From an uncultured Alphaproteobacteria bacterium (GTDB lineage: Bacteria > Pseudomonadota > Alphaproteobacteria > HIMB59), in contig CABZCN010000001.1 of the NCBI GenBank assembly GCA_902524245.1, forward strand, positions 310,001-374,000: a DNA stretch of 64,000 nt, given 5' to 3'. The notes under the pieces were generated by a model. It was not told the origin of the DNA. It saw only the letters and a list, made by a program, of their open reading frames with translations, and did no database searches. Both the position numbers and the translations under genes were made by a program. Of this stretch, positions 28,491-37,183 are shown piece after piece. Each line of letters begins with the position of its first letter. The first letter of the stretch is position 1.

Positions 28491-30829
28491 TAGTTTTTTA
28501 GCCTTCTCCCCGTAGACAGCATTGCATGGATCCTATCCCTCGTCTTATTGGATTGTATTAAATTTATCAAGGACTGTCGCTCTAAATCATATAGATCAGC
28601 TTCTGACAATTCTTTTGATTTATTTGTATCACCCCCGCTAAGTACGGTTGCTAAATGAAGACCAATATCAACATCATAGCCAAAAATGATCTTTTTTTGC
28701 TCTAAATCCAATAAAACTTGGTGCATTTTCTCTTTTACCTCAGGTCCGCTTAGTGAGAACTTTGGCTTTTCAGGAGCTGTATATTTACTCTTTAATAATG
28801 ATACTTGATTAAAGGCCTCCACAAGAAGATTATCTCTATTCAATACAAAAATATCATCATCTAGAAAAAATTTATGCTTTTTAGCTTGCAATGGGGAATG
28901 GGCCATTAGGCCATATCCTATAATATCAAATACTTGAAGAGCTGCTTGATCATGGTCATTTACATATTTTTTGTCTTGCACCCATCTCCACAATAATTCT
29001 TTACAACCACCACCGCCTGGAACAAGGCCAACACCTGTTTCTACTAAACCTAAAGTACTATTCATGTGAGCAACCATCTTAGAGGTTTGACATGCCACTT
29101 CAAAACCACCACCAATAGCTAATCCAGCTACAGCACTGACTGTTGGTTTCGATGCATATTTCATTTTCATACATGCAGATTGAAAATCAGATAGGTATTT
29201 ATCGATACCTTTCCAATCTTTTACGTCAGCTAAACCAATCATAGTATTTAAATCAGCTCCTGCAGAAAAATTCATAGCCTCATTATAAACTACAAGCCCT
29301 TGATAATTATCTTGCTCAAGACGATCTACTGACTCCTCTAAAATTTTCATGGCATCTGCGTTCAAAGCATTAGCCTTAGTGTGAAATTCACAACATAGTA
29401 TCTTCTGTTCTCGTGGCTCATCATTAAATTGCCATATAGTGGCAGCAAAATTTTTAGATAAAGGGTTAGCATATTTCTTGTGATCACCTAATCGTCGAAC
29501 ACCCTCTCCTCTAGAGATAAACTTCATACCTGCCTCATGATTATAGGCTCGTGAAGAAGCTGAGTCGTAAGGTTCTTGTTTTAGCTTAATCATAGTTGTT
29601 AACAACTCAGGAACTTCTTGTTTTTCATCTTGAAGTCGTTGGACAAATTTGGTGAGCCCGTACTCATTTAATAATTCAAATGGCCCTTCATTCCAGTTAA
29701 ATCCCATACGAAGAGCATCATCTATGTCTGTCACCTTTGATGAAACTTCAGGAATGCAAAAAGCGCTATAATTAATAATTTTTGCTAAAACTGCAAAAGC
29801 ATATCGACCATACTCACTATCATCATCAAGGAGTGCTTTGATGCCCTCTTTCTCAACTCTTCTAGCGATTTCCAAATCTACTTTATCAAAATCATAATAA
29901 CTCATGTCTGAAGTATTCATGGCTTTAACATGTTCGTCACCCTCAACAATTGTTGTTTGATAAAAACCACCAGGGCCCTTATTTCCATTAAAACCTTTTT
30001 CAAGTAACTGCTCGACTAGAGGGTGAGGTTTAACCACATCCATAAAAGGATCATTTTCTTGTAATTCTTTTTTAAAGCTCGCAAGCACATCTTTCATCAA
30101 ATCAATTCCTATGAGATCATAGAGTCCAAAAACGCCTGTTTTAGGAATTCCTAATGGTCGGCCAAATAAAGCATCTGCAATTTCTACTGGAAGACCTCGT
30201 TCTAAAGCTTCATACATTGCCACTTGCATCGCGTACACACCAATTCGATTACCAATAAAACCAGGAGTGTCATTACAATTGACAATTCCTTTACCTAGCT
30301 CATTTTTACAAAAATCACGAAGTCCACCCATCTTATCTTTATTCATAGTTGGTGTTTCAACGATCTCTAATAATCTCATAAATCGGACAGGATTAAAAAA
30401 GTGAGTGATACAAAAATCTGCTTTCATGCTATCGGACATCTCTTGTGTCAGAATTGAGAGAGGAATTGTCGAAGTATTAGATGAAATAATAGAGTTGGGG
30501 CTGCGAACTTTATCAATTTGGGAGTAAAGTTTGTGTTTGATATCAATACGCTCAACAACAGCTTCGATTACCCAATCTGCATCTTTGATCTCATTAAAAT
30601 CATCATCGAGATTACCTGGTTTTATATGATCAATTCTAGATCTTTCCACTAATAGAGGTGGGTCTGACTTTTTGATAATATCAATCGCATTTTCAGAAAT
30701 TTGGTTGGGTTTGTCTTTGTTTTTGAGATCAAGCAAAACTACTTGGCGGTTAGAATTAGCCAAATGGGCAGCAATACCCGAGCCCATCGTACCAGCACCA
30801 ATTACAACAATTTTATTAAAGTTACTCAT
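28490..30829 (-). CDS. FadN-type 3-hydroxyacyl-CoA dehydrogenase/enoyl-CoA hydratase
   Basis: 779-aa two-function beta-oxidation protein. The N-terminal NAD domain has VIGAGTMGSGIAAHLA (residue 9 on) and the conserved SNTSTIPL and HFFNPVRFM; the C-terminal crotonase domain has AVAGLAIGGGFEVACQ and LGLVETGVGLVPGGGG with both catalytic Glu residues. Dehydrogenase-first order is that of Bacillus FadN rather than E. coli FadB. The usual partner thiolase is not beside it; instead the acyl-CoA ligase follows. Confidence 0.92.
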   Translation of the reverse strand: MSNFNKIVVIGAGTMGSGIAAHLANSNRQVVLLDLKNKDKPNQISENAIDIIKKSDPPLLVERSRIDHIKPGNLDDDFNEIKDADWVIEAVVERIDIKHKLYSQIDKVRSPNSIISSNTSTIPLSILTQEMSDSMKADFCITHFFNPVRFMRLLEIVETPTMNKDKMGGLRDFCKNELGKGIVNCNDTPGFIGNRIGVYAMQVAMYEALERGLPVEIADALFGRPLGIPKTGVFGLYDLIGIDLMKDVLASFKKELQENDPFMDVVKPHPLVEQLLEKGFNGNKGPGGFYQTTIVEGDEHVKAMNTSDMSYYDFDKVDLEIARRVEKEGIKALLDDDSEYGRYAFAVLAKIINYSAFCIPEVSSKVTDIDDALRMGFNWNEGPFELLNEYGLTKFVQRLQDEKQEVPELLTTMIKLKQEPYDSASSRAYNHEAGMKFISRGEGVRRLGDHKKYANPLSKNFAATIWQFNDEPREQKILCCEFHTKANALNADAMKILEESVDRLEQDNYQGLVVYNEAMNFSAGADLNTMIGLADVKDWKGIDKYLSDFQSACMKMKYASKPTVSAVAGLAIGGGFEVACQTSKMVAHMNSTLGLVETGVGLVPGGGGCKELLWRWVQDKKYVNDHDQAALQVFDIIGYGLMAHSPLQAKKHKFFLDDDIFVLNRDNLLVEAFNQVSLLKSKYTAPEKPKFSLSGPEVKEKMHQVLLDLEQKKIIFGYDVDIGLHLATVLSGGDTNKSKELSEADLYDLERQSLINLIQSNKTRDRIHAMLSTGRRLKN

Positions 30830-30891
30830 AATAATAAGACAGGGATAATAGCAAAAACGCCTATATAGTTAAGATCTTTTAAAAGAAAATA

Positions 30892-31110
30892 TTAAGACTC
30901 AAAATCGCCAATATTTTCTATTGAAGAAACAACCATTAAGCTTTCAATATATCGTTTTTTACCACAATCGTAACAAATCGTAATTATTTCATCGTTGATT
31001 TTATTGATATATTTCTTTGAGACTTCCTTGTAATCACCACATTCAGAACACTTATTATATGGAATTTCATTATTTTCAAATAACTCCTCTTTACCATTCC
31101 ACCAGCCCAT
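30892..31110 (-). CDS. Small CxxC zinc-ribbon-like protein of unknown function
   Basis: 72-aa protein with CSEC (residues 21-24) and CYDC (about 49-52), so two CxxC pairs about 25 residues apart, enough for a zinc ribbon. It opens with MGWWNGKEELF. I do not recognise the family. It lies alone on the minus strand between the FadN-like gene and an unknown secreted protein gene. Confidence 0.55.
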   Translation of the reverse strand: MGWWNGKEELFENNEIPYNKCSECGDYKEVSKKYINKINDEIITICYDCGKKRYIESLMVVSSIENIGDFES

Positions 31111-31183
31111 TAATGATTGATATCATACATATAGATCAGTCTTTGATAGAAGTTACGCATAAATAAAAAAAGTTGTTAATAAA

Positions 31184-31756
31184 TTATTTGGTTAATTCAT
31201 TAATTAAAATATTTAGATCGCTTATGAAAGTCTTTTGATCAATAGAGGTATCAAGATACATGGTGCAATGATGATTGACGAATTGATCTGTGAGAAATTT
31301 CATTACATTTTCCTCACCACTCCAAGATCGACTGAAATCCTCTGAGGCTTGAAAAAAAGACTTCAATGACTCCTCACTGCAATTATCCCAAAACGCAGGA
31401 CAATAGTTTATTCCATCTCCCTTAAATAGATTGATATATGCATCTAATACTAATATTTCAAAATTAGGATAATTGACTTTTTTATATTTGCTTATATCTA
31501 CGCCATCCAAGTCAGTTAAAAATTGCTTTGATTGGGAGTCATAATACAAGTCATAACTTAGGTTTTCTGCACCTTCAAAATTATCATCAAAAAATTTAAT
31601 TATTCTTTTTCGAAGTTCAATCTCTTCGATAGGGTCCAAGGACCAGTAGACTTCCTCTAAGTAGCCAACACAGTAATCTTGATCTGATGAATATAAACTT
31701 TGATAAAAACTTAGATTAATAATAAAAGTTGTAATTAAGAAATATATTTTTGACAA
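31184..31756 (-). CDS. Secreted protein of unknown function
   Basis: 190-aa protein with an N-terminal signal peptide (about residues 1-22, FLITTFIINLSFYQSLYS) followed by an acidic, aromatic-rich mature part with four or five Cys residues (DYCVGYL, NYCPAFWDNC, HHCTMY), which suggests disulfides in the periplasm. No family recognised. The upstream thermonuclease-like gene ends 5 bases before its start, so the two are probably co-transcribed. Confidence 0.6.
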   Translation of the reverse strand: MSKIYFLITTFIINLSFYQSLYSSDQDYCVGYLEEVYWSLDPIEEIELRKRIIKFFDDNFEGAENLSYDLYYDSQSKQFLTDLDGVDISKYKKVNYPNFEILVLDAYINLFKGDGINYCPAFWDNCSEESLKSFFQASEDFSRSWSGEENVMKFLTDQFVNHHCTMYLDTSIDQKTFISDLNILINELTK

Positions 31757-31761
31757 AACAT

Positions 31762-32226
31762 TTAATTATTTTTTCGAAAGTCCCATGGATATTCAAATTT
31801 CATGGACCACATTCCAAGTTTGTTAGATTTGGCATACTCCTCATCTAAAATATATTTATCTGAATATTTTCTATAAGCAAACGCAAAACCCTCTCTGACT
31901 AAATAACTACTTAATGACTCTCCATTGACAAAGCACTCACCTAAAACTCTTCCATAAAAGTCTTTTCCCTCATCTGTACAAGTAATTTTATTATTTGTAA
32001 CTTTTGTAAGTAAAATATCTTTTGATATTTTTCCACATGCAACCTTCCCTTCACTTGCAACACACGTCTGATTAATTTCAGGAGCATCTATTCCACTAAA
32101 ACGTATTTTAACATCACCTAATTTAATTGTGTCTCCATCAACTACAGTGACATGAGAAGCAAATAGATTATTTACGAGTAAAAACAGTGAGAAAATTAGG
32201 TAAATAATAGAATATTTTAGTGACAC
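31762..32226 (-). CDS. Thermonuclease (SNase-like) family protein, secreted or anchored
   Basis: Staphylococcal-nuclease-fold protein with VVDGDTIKLGDVKIRFSGIDAPE, the calcium and catalytic Asp/Arg/Glu motif, and YGRVLGECF and SLSSYLVREGFA downstream. The hydrophobic start (SLKYSIIYLIFSLFLLVNNLFASH) is a signal sequence, so it acts on nucleic acid outside the cytoplasm. A longer frame opens at 32253, but the GTG at 32226 sits just at the end of the upstream gene and puts the signal peptide at the N-terminus; I prefer it (154 aa). Confidence 0.82.
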   Translation of the reverse strand: MSLKYSIIYLIFSLFLLVNNLFASHVTVVDGDTIKLGDVKIRFSGIDAPEINQTCVASEGKVACGKISKDILLTKVTNNKITCTDEGKDFYGRVLGECFVNGESLSSYLVREGFAFAYRKYSDKYILDEEYAKSNKLGMWSMKFEYPWDFRKNN

Positions 32227-32663
32227 GCAATATTGTACTTTTTTAAACGCCAATAATTATATGGCCAAGGAGTAATAAAACCAACAAAAAGCATTATAGG
32301 AACGACCCACCAGGTAAGCATTGCCCCTCCCGTTAAAATTACATCTGTAACATTCATAGCTATTTCCATTGAAATCATAGATATAAAGCTCATTCCAAGA
32401 GCAGTGCTAATTGCCTGTCTTAAAGAAAAATTTTGCCTTAAAAGAATTATTGTTTCAAGAATGATGCTAGTAATCAGTCCATTAATAATTGCTAAAATCA
32501 TTATATTTAAGGTAGGCCAAGCAATTTCATTAATTTGAAAATAGAATATCGTACCAAGATCTCCTATAGCACATCCAATTAAACACCACTTAGTGTTATG
32601 AGCACTTTTTTTCCAGGTGTGTTTACATTTCCAATTAAAGTTGGTGAGAGTTGAAACAAACAT
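32217..32663 (-). CDS. DUF4396-like integral membrane protein
   Basis: 148 aa from the ATG at 32663 (a longer frame opens at 32711 but would run across the operator and the csoR-like start). Four hydrophobic segments; WCLIGCAIGDLGTIFYFQ and the C-terminal WWVVPIMLFVGFITPWPYNYW are typical of DUF4396 proteins. Such genes often accompany heavy-metal responsive regulators. Here a CsoR-like repressor gene is divergent with a shared palindrome, so copper or another metal is the likely inducer (inference). Confidence 0.7.
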   Translation of the reverse strand: MFVSTLTNFNWKCKHTWKKSAHNTKWCLIGCAIGDLGTIFYFQINEIAWPTLNIMILAIINGLITSIILETIILLRQNFSLRQAISTALGMSFISMISMEIAMNVTDVILTGGAMLTWWVVPIMLFVGFITPWPYNYWRLKKYNIACH

Positions 32664-32673
32664 TTTTTTATTT

Positions 32674-32693
32674 ACTATATACTGGTATATAGT
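32674..32693. promoter_or_regulatory. Palindromic operator for the CsoR-like repressor
   Basis: A perfect inverted repeat: ACTATATAC (32674-32682), 2-base spacer TG, GTATATAGT (32685-32693). It lies 10 bases from the DUF4396 start and 11 bases from the csoR-like start and overlaps plausible -10 boxes in both directions. CsoR-family operators are palindromic with GTAT/ATAC-type ends, so this is the expected binding site. Confidence 0.7.
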
Positions 32694-32704
32694 ATATTGC
32701 TCAT

Positions 32705-32998
32705 ATGTCAAATATTATTAAAATAAATAAAAACCCAGATCATATTAAAAATATTCATCGTATTAATCGAATTCATGGTCAGCTTAAAGGCGTTGAAAAA
32801 ATGATTGTTGAAAAAAGATATTGTCTTGAAATTTTACAACAAACAAGAGCCATAACTTCAGCAATAAAATCTCTAGAAAATAATATACTCAATAAACACA
32901 TTGACCACTGTGTTGTAGATGCTATGAAAAAAAACGACAAACAAAAAAAACAAAAAATAGAAGAATTACAAGATTTACTTAGAAAATTTAATAACTAA
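32705..32998 (+). CDS. CsoR/RcnR-family (DUF156) metal-sensing repressor, copper-type residues
   Basis: 97-aa all-helical repressor. RINRIHGQLKGVEKMI is the family helix-1 signature. Metal-site residues are Y39-C40, H65 and C69 (in HIDHC), with the same spacing as Cu(I)-binding CsoR (Cys, then His 25 residues on, then Cys 4 on), rather than the His-rich nickel RcnR or the FrmR pattern. It probably represses itself and the DUF4396 gene through the palindrome between them. The cytochrome c gene follows after 5 bases. Confidence 0.88.
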   Translation: MSNIIKINKNPDHIKNIHRINRIHGQLKGVEKMIVEKRYCLEILQQTRAITSAIKSLENNILNKHIDHCVVDAMKKNDKQKKQKIEELQDLLRKFNN

Positions 32999-33003
32999 AA
33001 ACA

Positions 33004-33486
33004 TTGTCGTTTCTTTTAAAAAGAATTTTAATATTTGTTATTGGTTTCGCGGCGATAATAATTTCTCTTCTGTATTTTTTAAACCCGAATAATAAAGAAA
33101 ATGACAATATTGGAATAACTAATATCGAAATTGATGAAAAATTAATTAGTCAAATTAACTTAGGTAAATCTCTTTATGTAACTCATTGTGCGTCATGTCA
33201 TGGGGACAACTTACAAGGCCAACCCAACTGGAGCACTAAAAAAGATAAAGATGGTCATAATCTCTCCCCACCCTTAAATGGTACAGGTCATACATGGCAT
33301 CACAGTCAAGATCAGCTTTTCAACATAATAAGATATGGATTTAAAATTTATAATGAAAACTACGATGGTAAAATGCAAGGTAACGACAAATTAAATGATG
33401 ATGACATATGGTCTATTTTAGCTTACATGAAGTCTGTTTGGCCTGAGTCGATTCAAAAAAAATACGACACTATAAGTAAACATTAA
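33004..33486 (+). CDS. Membrane-anchored mono-heme cytochrome c
   Basis: 160-aa protein: one N-terminal transmembrane helix (about residues 8-26), then a class I cytochrome c domain with heme motif CASCH at residues 62-66 and MQGN as the likely axial Met. GTGHTWHHSQDQLF carries several His residues and occurs in cytochromes near copper-handling genes, as I recall. Start is TTG at 33004. It is in line with the CsoR-like gene and is probably controlled by it. Confidence 0.85.
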   Translation: MSFLLKRILIFVIGFAAIIISLLYFLNPNNKENDNIGITNIEIDEKLISQINLGKSLYVTHCASCHGDNLQGQPNWSTKKDKDGHNLSPPLNGTGHTWHHSQDQLFNIIRYGFKIYNENYDGKMQGNDKLNDDDIWSILAYMKSVWPESIQKKYDTISKH

Positions 33487-33665
33487 ATTTAAACATAGCT
33501 GAGTATATAAAACCCCTTAGAAAGTGGATTGAATATGAATAAAGGTTGATAATATTGATCTTTTGATATCAGCTAATTGCATATTGTTTAGGCTTTTAAT
33601 GTGTTTGAAAACATATTCATTTTGTTAAATTCATTCTCACATATTTTTATAGGAGGAGGATTTCT
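33487..33665 (+). promoter_or_regulatory. Leader and control region of the glucoside operon
   Basis: 179 bases without a gene, ahead of the seven-kilobase sugar operon. It ends in an unusually strong Shine-Dalgarno, AGGAGGAGGA (about 33652-33661), just before the ATG at 33666. A small palindrome TGTTT-GA-AAACA (33602-33613) could be an operator for a sugar repressor, but it is short for this AT-rich sequence. No certain promoter boxes. Confidence 0.4.
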
Positions 33666-34976
33666 ATGAAATTAATTAAGACAATTACAGCTTTGATAGC
33701 TATTTCTCTATTTGGAGCAAGCTATGCAAATGCTGGTTCTCACGCATATACAGGCCCTGACCTGTCGGGAGAAAAATTAACAATCTTTGGTCCTTGGTTG
33801 GCACCACAAGACGATGATTTCAGGGATGTCATATCAATTTTTGAAGCAGCAACAGGAGCGTCCGTTGAGTATGGTGGTTCTGATGAATTTGAATCAATTA
33901 TTAATATTGACTGTCAAGCAGGTAGTCCAGCTGATATAGCTGTATTCCCACAGCCAGGATTAGCAGCGAACATCGCAGCTACTGGTTGTTTATCTCCACT
34001 AGGTGACGACATCAAACAAATGGTTCTTGATAATTATGCTGCAGGACAATCTTGGGTTGATCTTACAACATATAAAGATCCAACTGGTTTTGAAAAGTTC
34101 TATGGTGTTTTTTACAGAGTCAATGTAAAAAGCTTGGTGTGGTATTCACCAGATAACTTTGAAGATAATGGGTATGAGACACCTTCCAGTATGGAAGAGT
34201 TATTAGCATTAGCTGATCAAATGGTAAGCGATGGTAATACTCCGTTCTGTATCGGACTAGGTTCTGGTGGTGCAACTGGATGGCCAGCTACGGACTGGAT
34301 GGAAGATATTATGTTGAGAACTCATGCACCTCATATTTATGATCAGTGGGTATCTAATGATATGAAATTTAATGATCAAAGAGTGATTGATGCGATGGAA
34401 TTTTTTGGTTCAATTGCATTAAACGACGCTTATGTTAATGGTGGAACTAAAGCAGTTGCTACAACAGACTTTAGAGACTCTCCAAATGGTCTTTTCACAT
34501 CACCTGCTGAGTGTATGATGCATAGACAAGCAAGCTTTATTCCTGCATTCTTCCCTGAGGGAGCTGAAGCTGGTGTTGACTATGACTTCTTTTACTTTCC
34601 ACCTTTTGAGTCTCAGGACTTAGGAAAGCCTGTTTTAGGTGCTGGTACTTTAATGGCCCCAACTAATAACAGAAAAGTCACTACTGAATTCATGAAGTTC
34701 TTGCTTCACACAGAAGCCAACGAAAGATTCATGGAAAAAGGTGGTTTTTTAACACCTCATAAGTATGTGGATACAAGCAAATATTCTAGCGATACGTTCA
34801 GAGGTCTGCATGATATCCTAATAAATGCAACAACTTTCAGGTTTGATGGCTCAGACTTGATGCCTGGTTGGGTTGGTGCAGGATCTTTCTGGACAGGAAT
34901 GGTTGATTATACCAATGGTAAATCAGCTCAGGATGTTGCTGACGAAATCCAAACTAGCTGGGAAGCTGGTCAATAA
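33666..34976 (+). CDS. aglE: Sugar ABC transporter substrate-binding protein (AglE-like)
   Basis: 436-aa periplasmic binding protein with a 23-residue signal peptide ending SYANA before GSHAY. The mature sequence follows the cluster B (family 1) binding protein pattern of alpha-glucoside transport protein AglE, with EFMKFLLHTEANERFMEKGGFLTPH and a Trp-rich C-terminal half suited to stacking sugars. It delivers an oligo- or disaccharide to the AglF-AglG-AglK channel. The strong ribosome site and downstream stem-loop suggest it is made in excess of the permeases. Confidence 0.85.
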   Translation: MKLIKTITALIAISLFGASYANAGSHAYTGPDLSGEKLTIFGPWLAPQDDDFRDVISIFEAATGASVEYGGSDEFESIINIDCQAGSPADIAVFPQPGLAANIAATGCLSPLGDDIKQMVLDNYAAGQSWVDLTTYKDPTGFEKFYGVFYRVNVKSLVWYSPDNFEDNGYETPSSMEELLALADQMVSDGNTPFCIGLGSGGATGWPATDWMEDIMLRTHAPHIYDQWVSNDMKFNDQRVIDAMEFFGSIALNDAYVNGGTKAVATTDFRDSPNGLFTSPAECMMHRQASFIPAFFPEGAEAGVDYDFFYFPPFESQDLGKPVLGAGTLMAPTNNRKVTTEFMKFLLHTEANERFMEKGGFLTPHKYVDTSKYSSDTFRGLHDILINATTFRFDGSDLMPGWVGAGSFWTGMVDYTNGKSAQDVADEIQTSWEAGQ

Positions 34977-34996
34977 AAAAATAGTTAATTTCTAAA

Positions 34997-35028
34997 CTAA
35001 GGGCGAATAGTGTATTATTTGCCCTTAG
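34997..35028 (+). other. Stem-loop between aglE and aglF
   Basis: Inverted repeat CTAAGGGC (34997-35004) with GCCCTTAG (35021-35028), extended inward by GAAT/ATTT with one G-U pair, giving a stem of about 12. It has no following T run, so it looks like an mRNA-stabilising or partial-attenuation element that raises binding-protein levels over the permeases. A similar element follows the second binding protein gene at 50423-50450. Confidence 0.6.
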
Positions 35029-35043
35029 CATCTTTCTAATACA

Positions 35044-36027
35044 ATGAGTATTTTCTCCCTAGCAATTACTGTTTTAGTTGGCGTTCTCTTTTTTGTATTA
35101 TTTTTTCACTTATCAAATTTTTTACTAGATTATTTTAGAGTAAAAGCATCTAAAAATTTTGCTTTTGAAAATTCTATTAGGGTTATTATTTTTATAGCAC
35201 CTGCTTTTATAGTGTTATTTATTTTTATTATTTACCCTGTATTTGAAACTATAAGATTGAGTTTTTACGACAAAGTAGGTGAAAACTTTGTAGGGCTCTT
35301 CAATTATACCTGGGCTATTAATGATCCTGATTTTAGAAGAAGTATTATTAATAATCTAGGTTGGTTAATTGTTGTTCCAACTTTAAGTACTTTTTTTGGT
35401 TTAGTGATTGCAAATCTAGCAGATAGAATTTGGTGGGGATCAATTGCAAAGTCAATAATTTTTATGCCTATGGCAATTTCATTTGTTGGAGCAGGTGTGA
35501 TATGGAAATTTATGTATGATTATAGAGGACCTGGTGATCAACAAATTGGACTTTTAAATGCAATAGCAGTCGCTTTAGGCTTTGAACCACAAGCATGGTT
35601 AACAATTCCATTGTGGAATAATCTTTTTTTAATGGCAATTATGATCTGGATACAAACTGGTCTTGCACTAGTTATTTTTAGTGCAGCTCTAAGGAGTATT
35701 CCTAATGAAACTTTGGATGCAGCTAGGATAGATGGTGCAAGTGAATTGAAAATTTTCTGGTCAATTATCATTCCATATCTAGAGCAGACAATCTTGGTAA
35801 TTTGGACGATAATTACAATTCTAGTTTTAAAAGTTTTCGACATTATCTATGCAATGACCAATGGTCAGTGGCAAACTGAAGTTCTAGCAAATTTAATGTA
35901 CGATTGGATGTTCAGAGGGGGTGGCGACTCAGGTAGGGGGAGTGTTCTTGCTTTTTGTATCTTGATTGGAGTTATCCCAATATTGGCTTGGAACTTATAC
36001 AGACATAAGCAAGAGCAAAAAGTATGA
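35044..36027 (+). CDS. aglF: Sugar ABC transporter permease (AglF-like)
   Basis: 327-aa inner membrane protein of the MalF type with about seven to eight hydrophobic segments. The cytoplasmic EAA loop that docks the ATPase is TLDAARIDGASELKIFWSIIIPYL. It overlaps the next permease by 4 bases (ATGA at 36024), so the two channel halves are coupled. Confidence 0.88.
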   Translation: MSIFSLAITVLVGVLFFVLFFHLSNFLLDYFRVKASKNFAFENSIRVIIFIAPAFIVLFIFIIYPVFETIRLSFYDKVGENFVGLFNYTWAINDPDFRRSIINNLGWLIVVPTLSTFFGLVIANLADRIWWGSIAKSIIFMPMAISFVGAGVIWKFMYDYRGPGDQQIGLLNAIAVALGFEPQAWLTIPLWNNLFLMAIMIWIQTGLALVIFSAALRSIPNETLDAARIDGASELKIFWSIIIPYLEQTILVIWTIITILVLKVFDIIYAMTNGQWQTEVLANLMYDWMFRGGGDSGRGSVLAFCILIGVIPILAWNLYRHKQEQKV

Positions 36028-37163
36028 AAAAACTAACATTTACCTCAGTATTCTCCCAACTTTTGTTACTATTATTCGTAATTGCATGGATTGTTCCAAC
36101 ATTTGGGCTATTTATAAGCTCTCTTAGAGATAAAGATGTTTTAGCTATAAGTGGTTGGTGGACCTCGTTTACCACAACTGAGGTCAATGAAATATATCGT
36201 ACAAAAGGTAAAGAGGACCAGATCAAAGAGGGAGATTACTATTTTATAAAAAGTAATTTATTTGATGAAAATCAGGGTAAAGAGATTTATCGGTTTGGAA
36301 TTACCTCTAAGAATATTGATGAATATGAGGTTGGTGAGACTGCATTATTTAAAGATGAAACAGAAATTACAGTTTTTGAAAATGGCGATTATGTTTGGAA
36401 ATCAAAAGAAGAGTTTAAAAAGAAAAAAGGGAAAAGAATTTTTGTATCAGCTAAGAGCCCTCCAAGCTTTACACTTGATAATTATAAAGAGGTGCTTCTT
36501 AAAGAGGGATTAGGCCAAGCATTCTTAAATACATTTGCAGTAGCACTTCCTGCAACTTTAATACCTTTAATTATTTGCTCATATTTTGCGTATGCACTTA
36601 CCTGGATGAAATTTTATGGTAGAGATCTTCTACTAGCTACTATAATAGCATCTCTGGTTGTTCCATTGCAGATGTGCTTAATACCTGTACTAACAATATA
36701 CAATGACTTTGGGGCATTATTCGGTGTCTCTGCTAAATCTTATCCCGGTATTTGGATGGCACATACGGGATTTGGTCTTGCATCAACTACTTTTTTATTA
36801 TGGAATTTTCTAAAAACACTACCTAGCGAAATGATTGAGGCAGCTAGAGTTGATGGAGCGACACATTACGATACTTTTATAAAAATAGTAGTACCATTAT
36901 CAATACCCTCTTTTGCATCGATTTTTATCTTACAATTTTTATGGGTATGGAATGATTTGCTTGTTGGTTTAGTTTTTTTAGACAAACATCCAAGTGAAAT
37001 TATTTTAACAGCAAAGTTAAAAGAGCTTCTTGGATCGAGAGGAGAAAATTGGGAAATTTTAACAACAGGTGCCTTTGTATCAATGACTGTCCCTTTATTT
37101 ATTTTCTTTTCTCTTCAAAGATATTTTATTAGAGGACTTGTAGCAGGATCAGTAAAAGGCTAA
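36024..37163 (+). CDS. aglG: Sugar ABC transporter permease (AglG-like)
   Basis: 379-aa MalG-type permease. After the first helix there is a long polar insert (about residues 45-140, Lys/Glu rich) that must lie in the periplasm and is characteristic of AglG proteins. The EAA loop is MIEAARVDGATHYDTFIKIVVPLSIP. It pairs with AglF and sits upstream of the GH4 gene by 20 bases. Confidence 0.87.
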   Translation: MKKLTFTSVFSQLLLLLFVIAWIVPTFGLFISSLRDKDVLAISGWWTSFTTTEVNEIYRTKGKEDQIKEGDYYFIKSNLFDENQGKEIYRFGITSKNIDEYEVGETALFKDETEITVFENGDYVWKSKEEFKKKKGKRIFVSAKSPPSFTLDNYKEVLLKEGLGQAFLNTFAVALPATLIPLIICSYFAYALTWMKFYGRDLLLATIIASLVVPLQMCLIPVLTIYNDFGALFGVSAKSYPGIWMAHTGFGLASTTFLLWNFLKTLPSEMIEAARVDGATHYDTFIKIVVPLSIPSFASIFILQFLWVWNDLLVGLVFLDKHPSEIILTAKLKELLGSRGENWEILTTGAFVSMTVPLFIFFSLQRYFIRGLVAGSVKG

Positions 37164-37183
37164 TGATAATAGGTAAATAAATT

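Noticed and set aside
32664-32711. Longer start for the DUF4396 gene at 32711
   Set aside because: It would run through the palindromic operator and over the start of the divergent csoR-like gene; the ATG at 32663 fits better.
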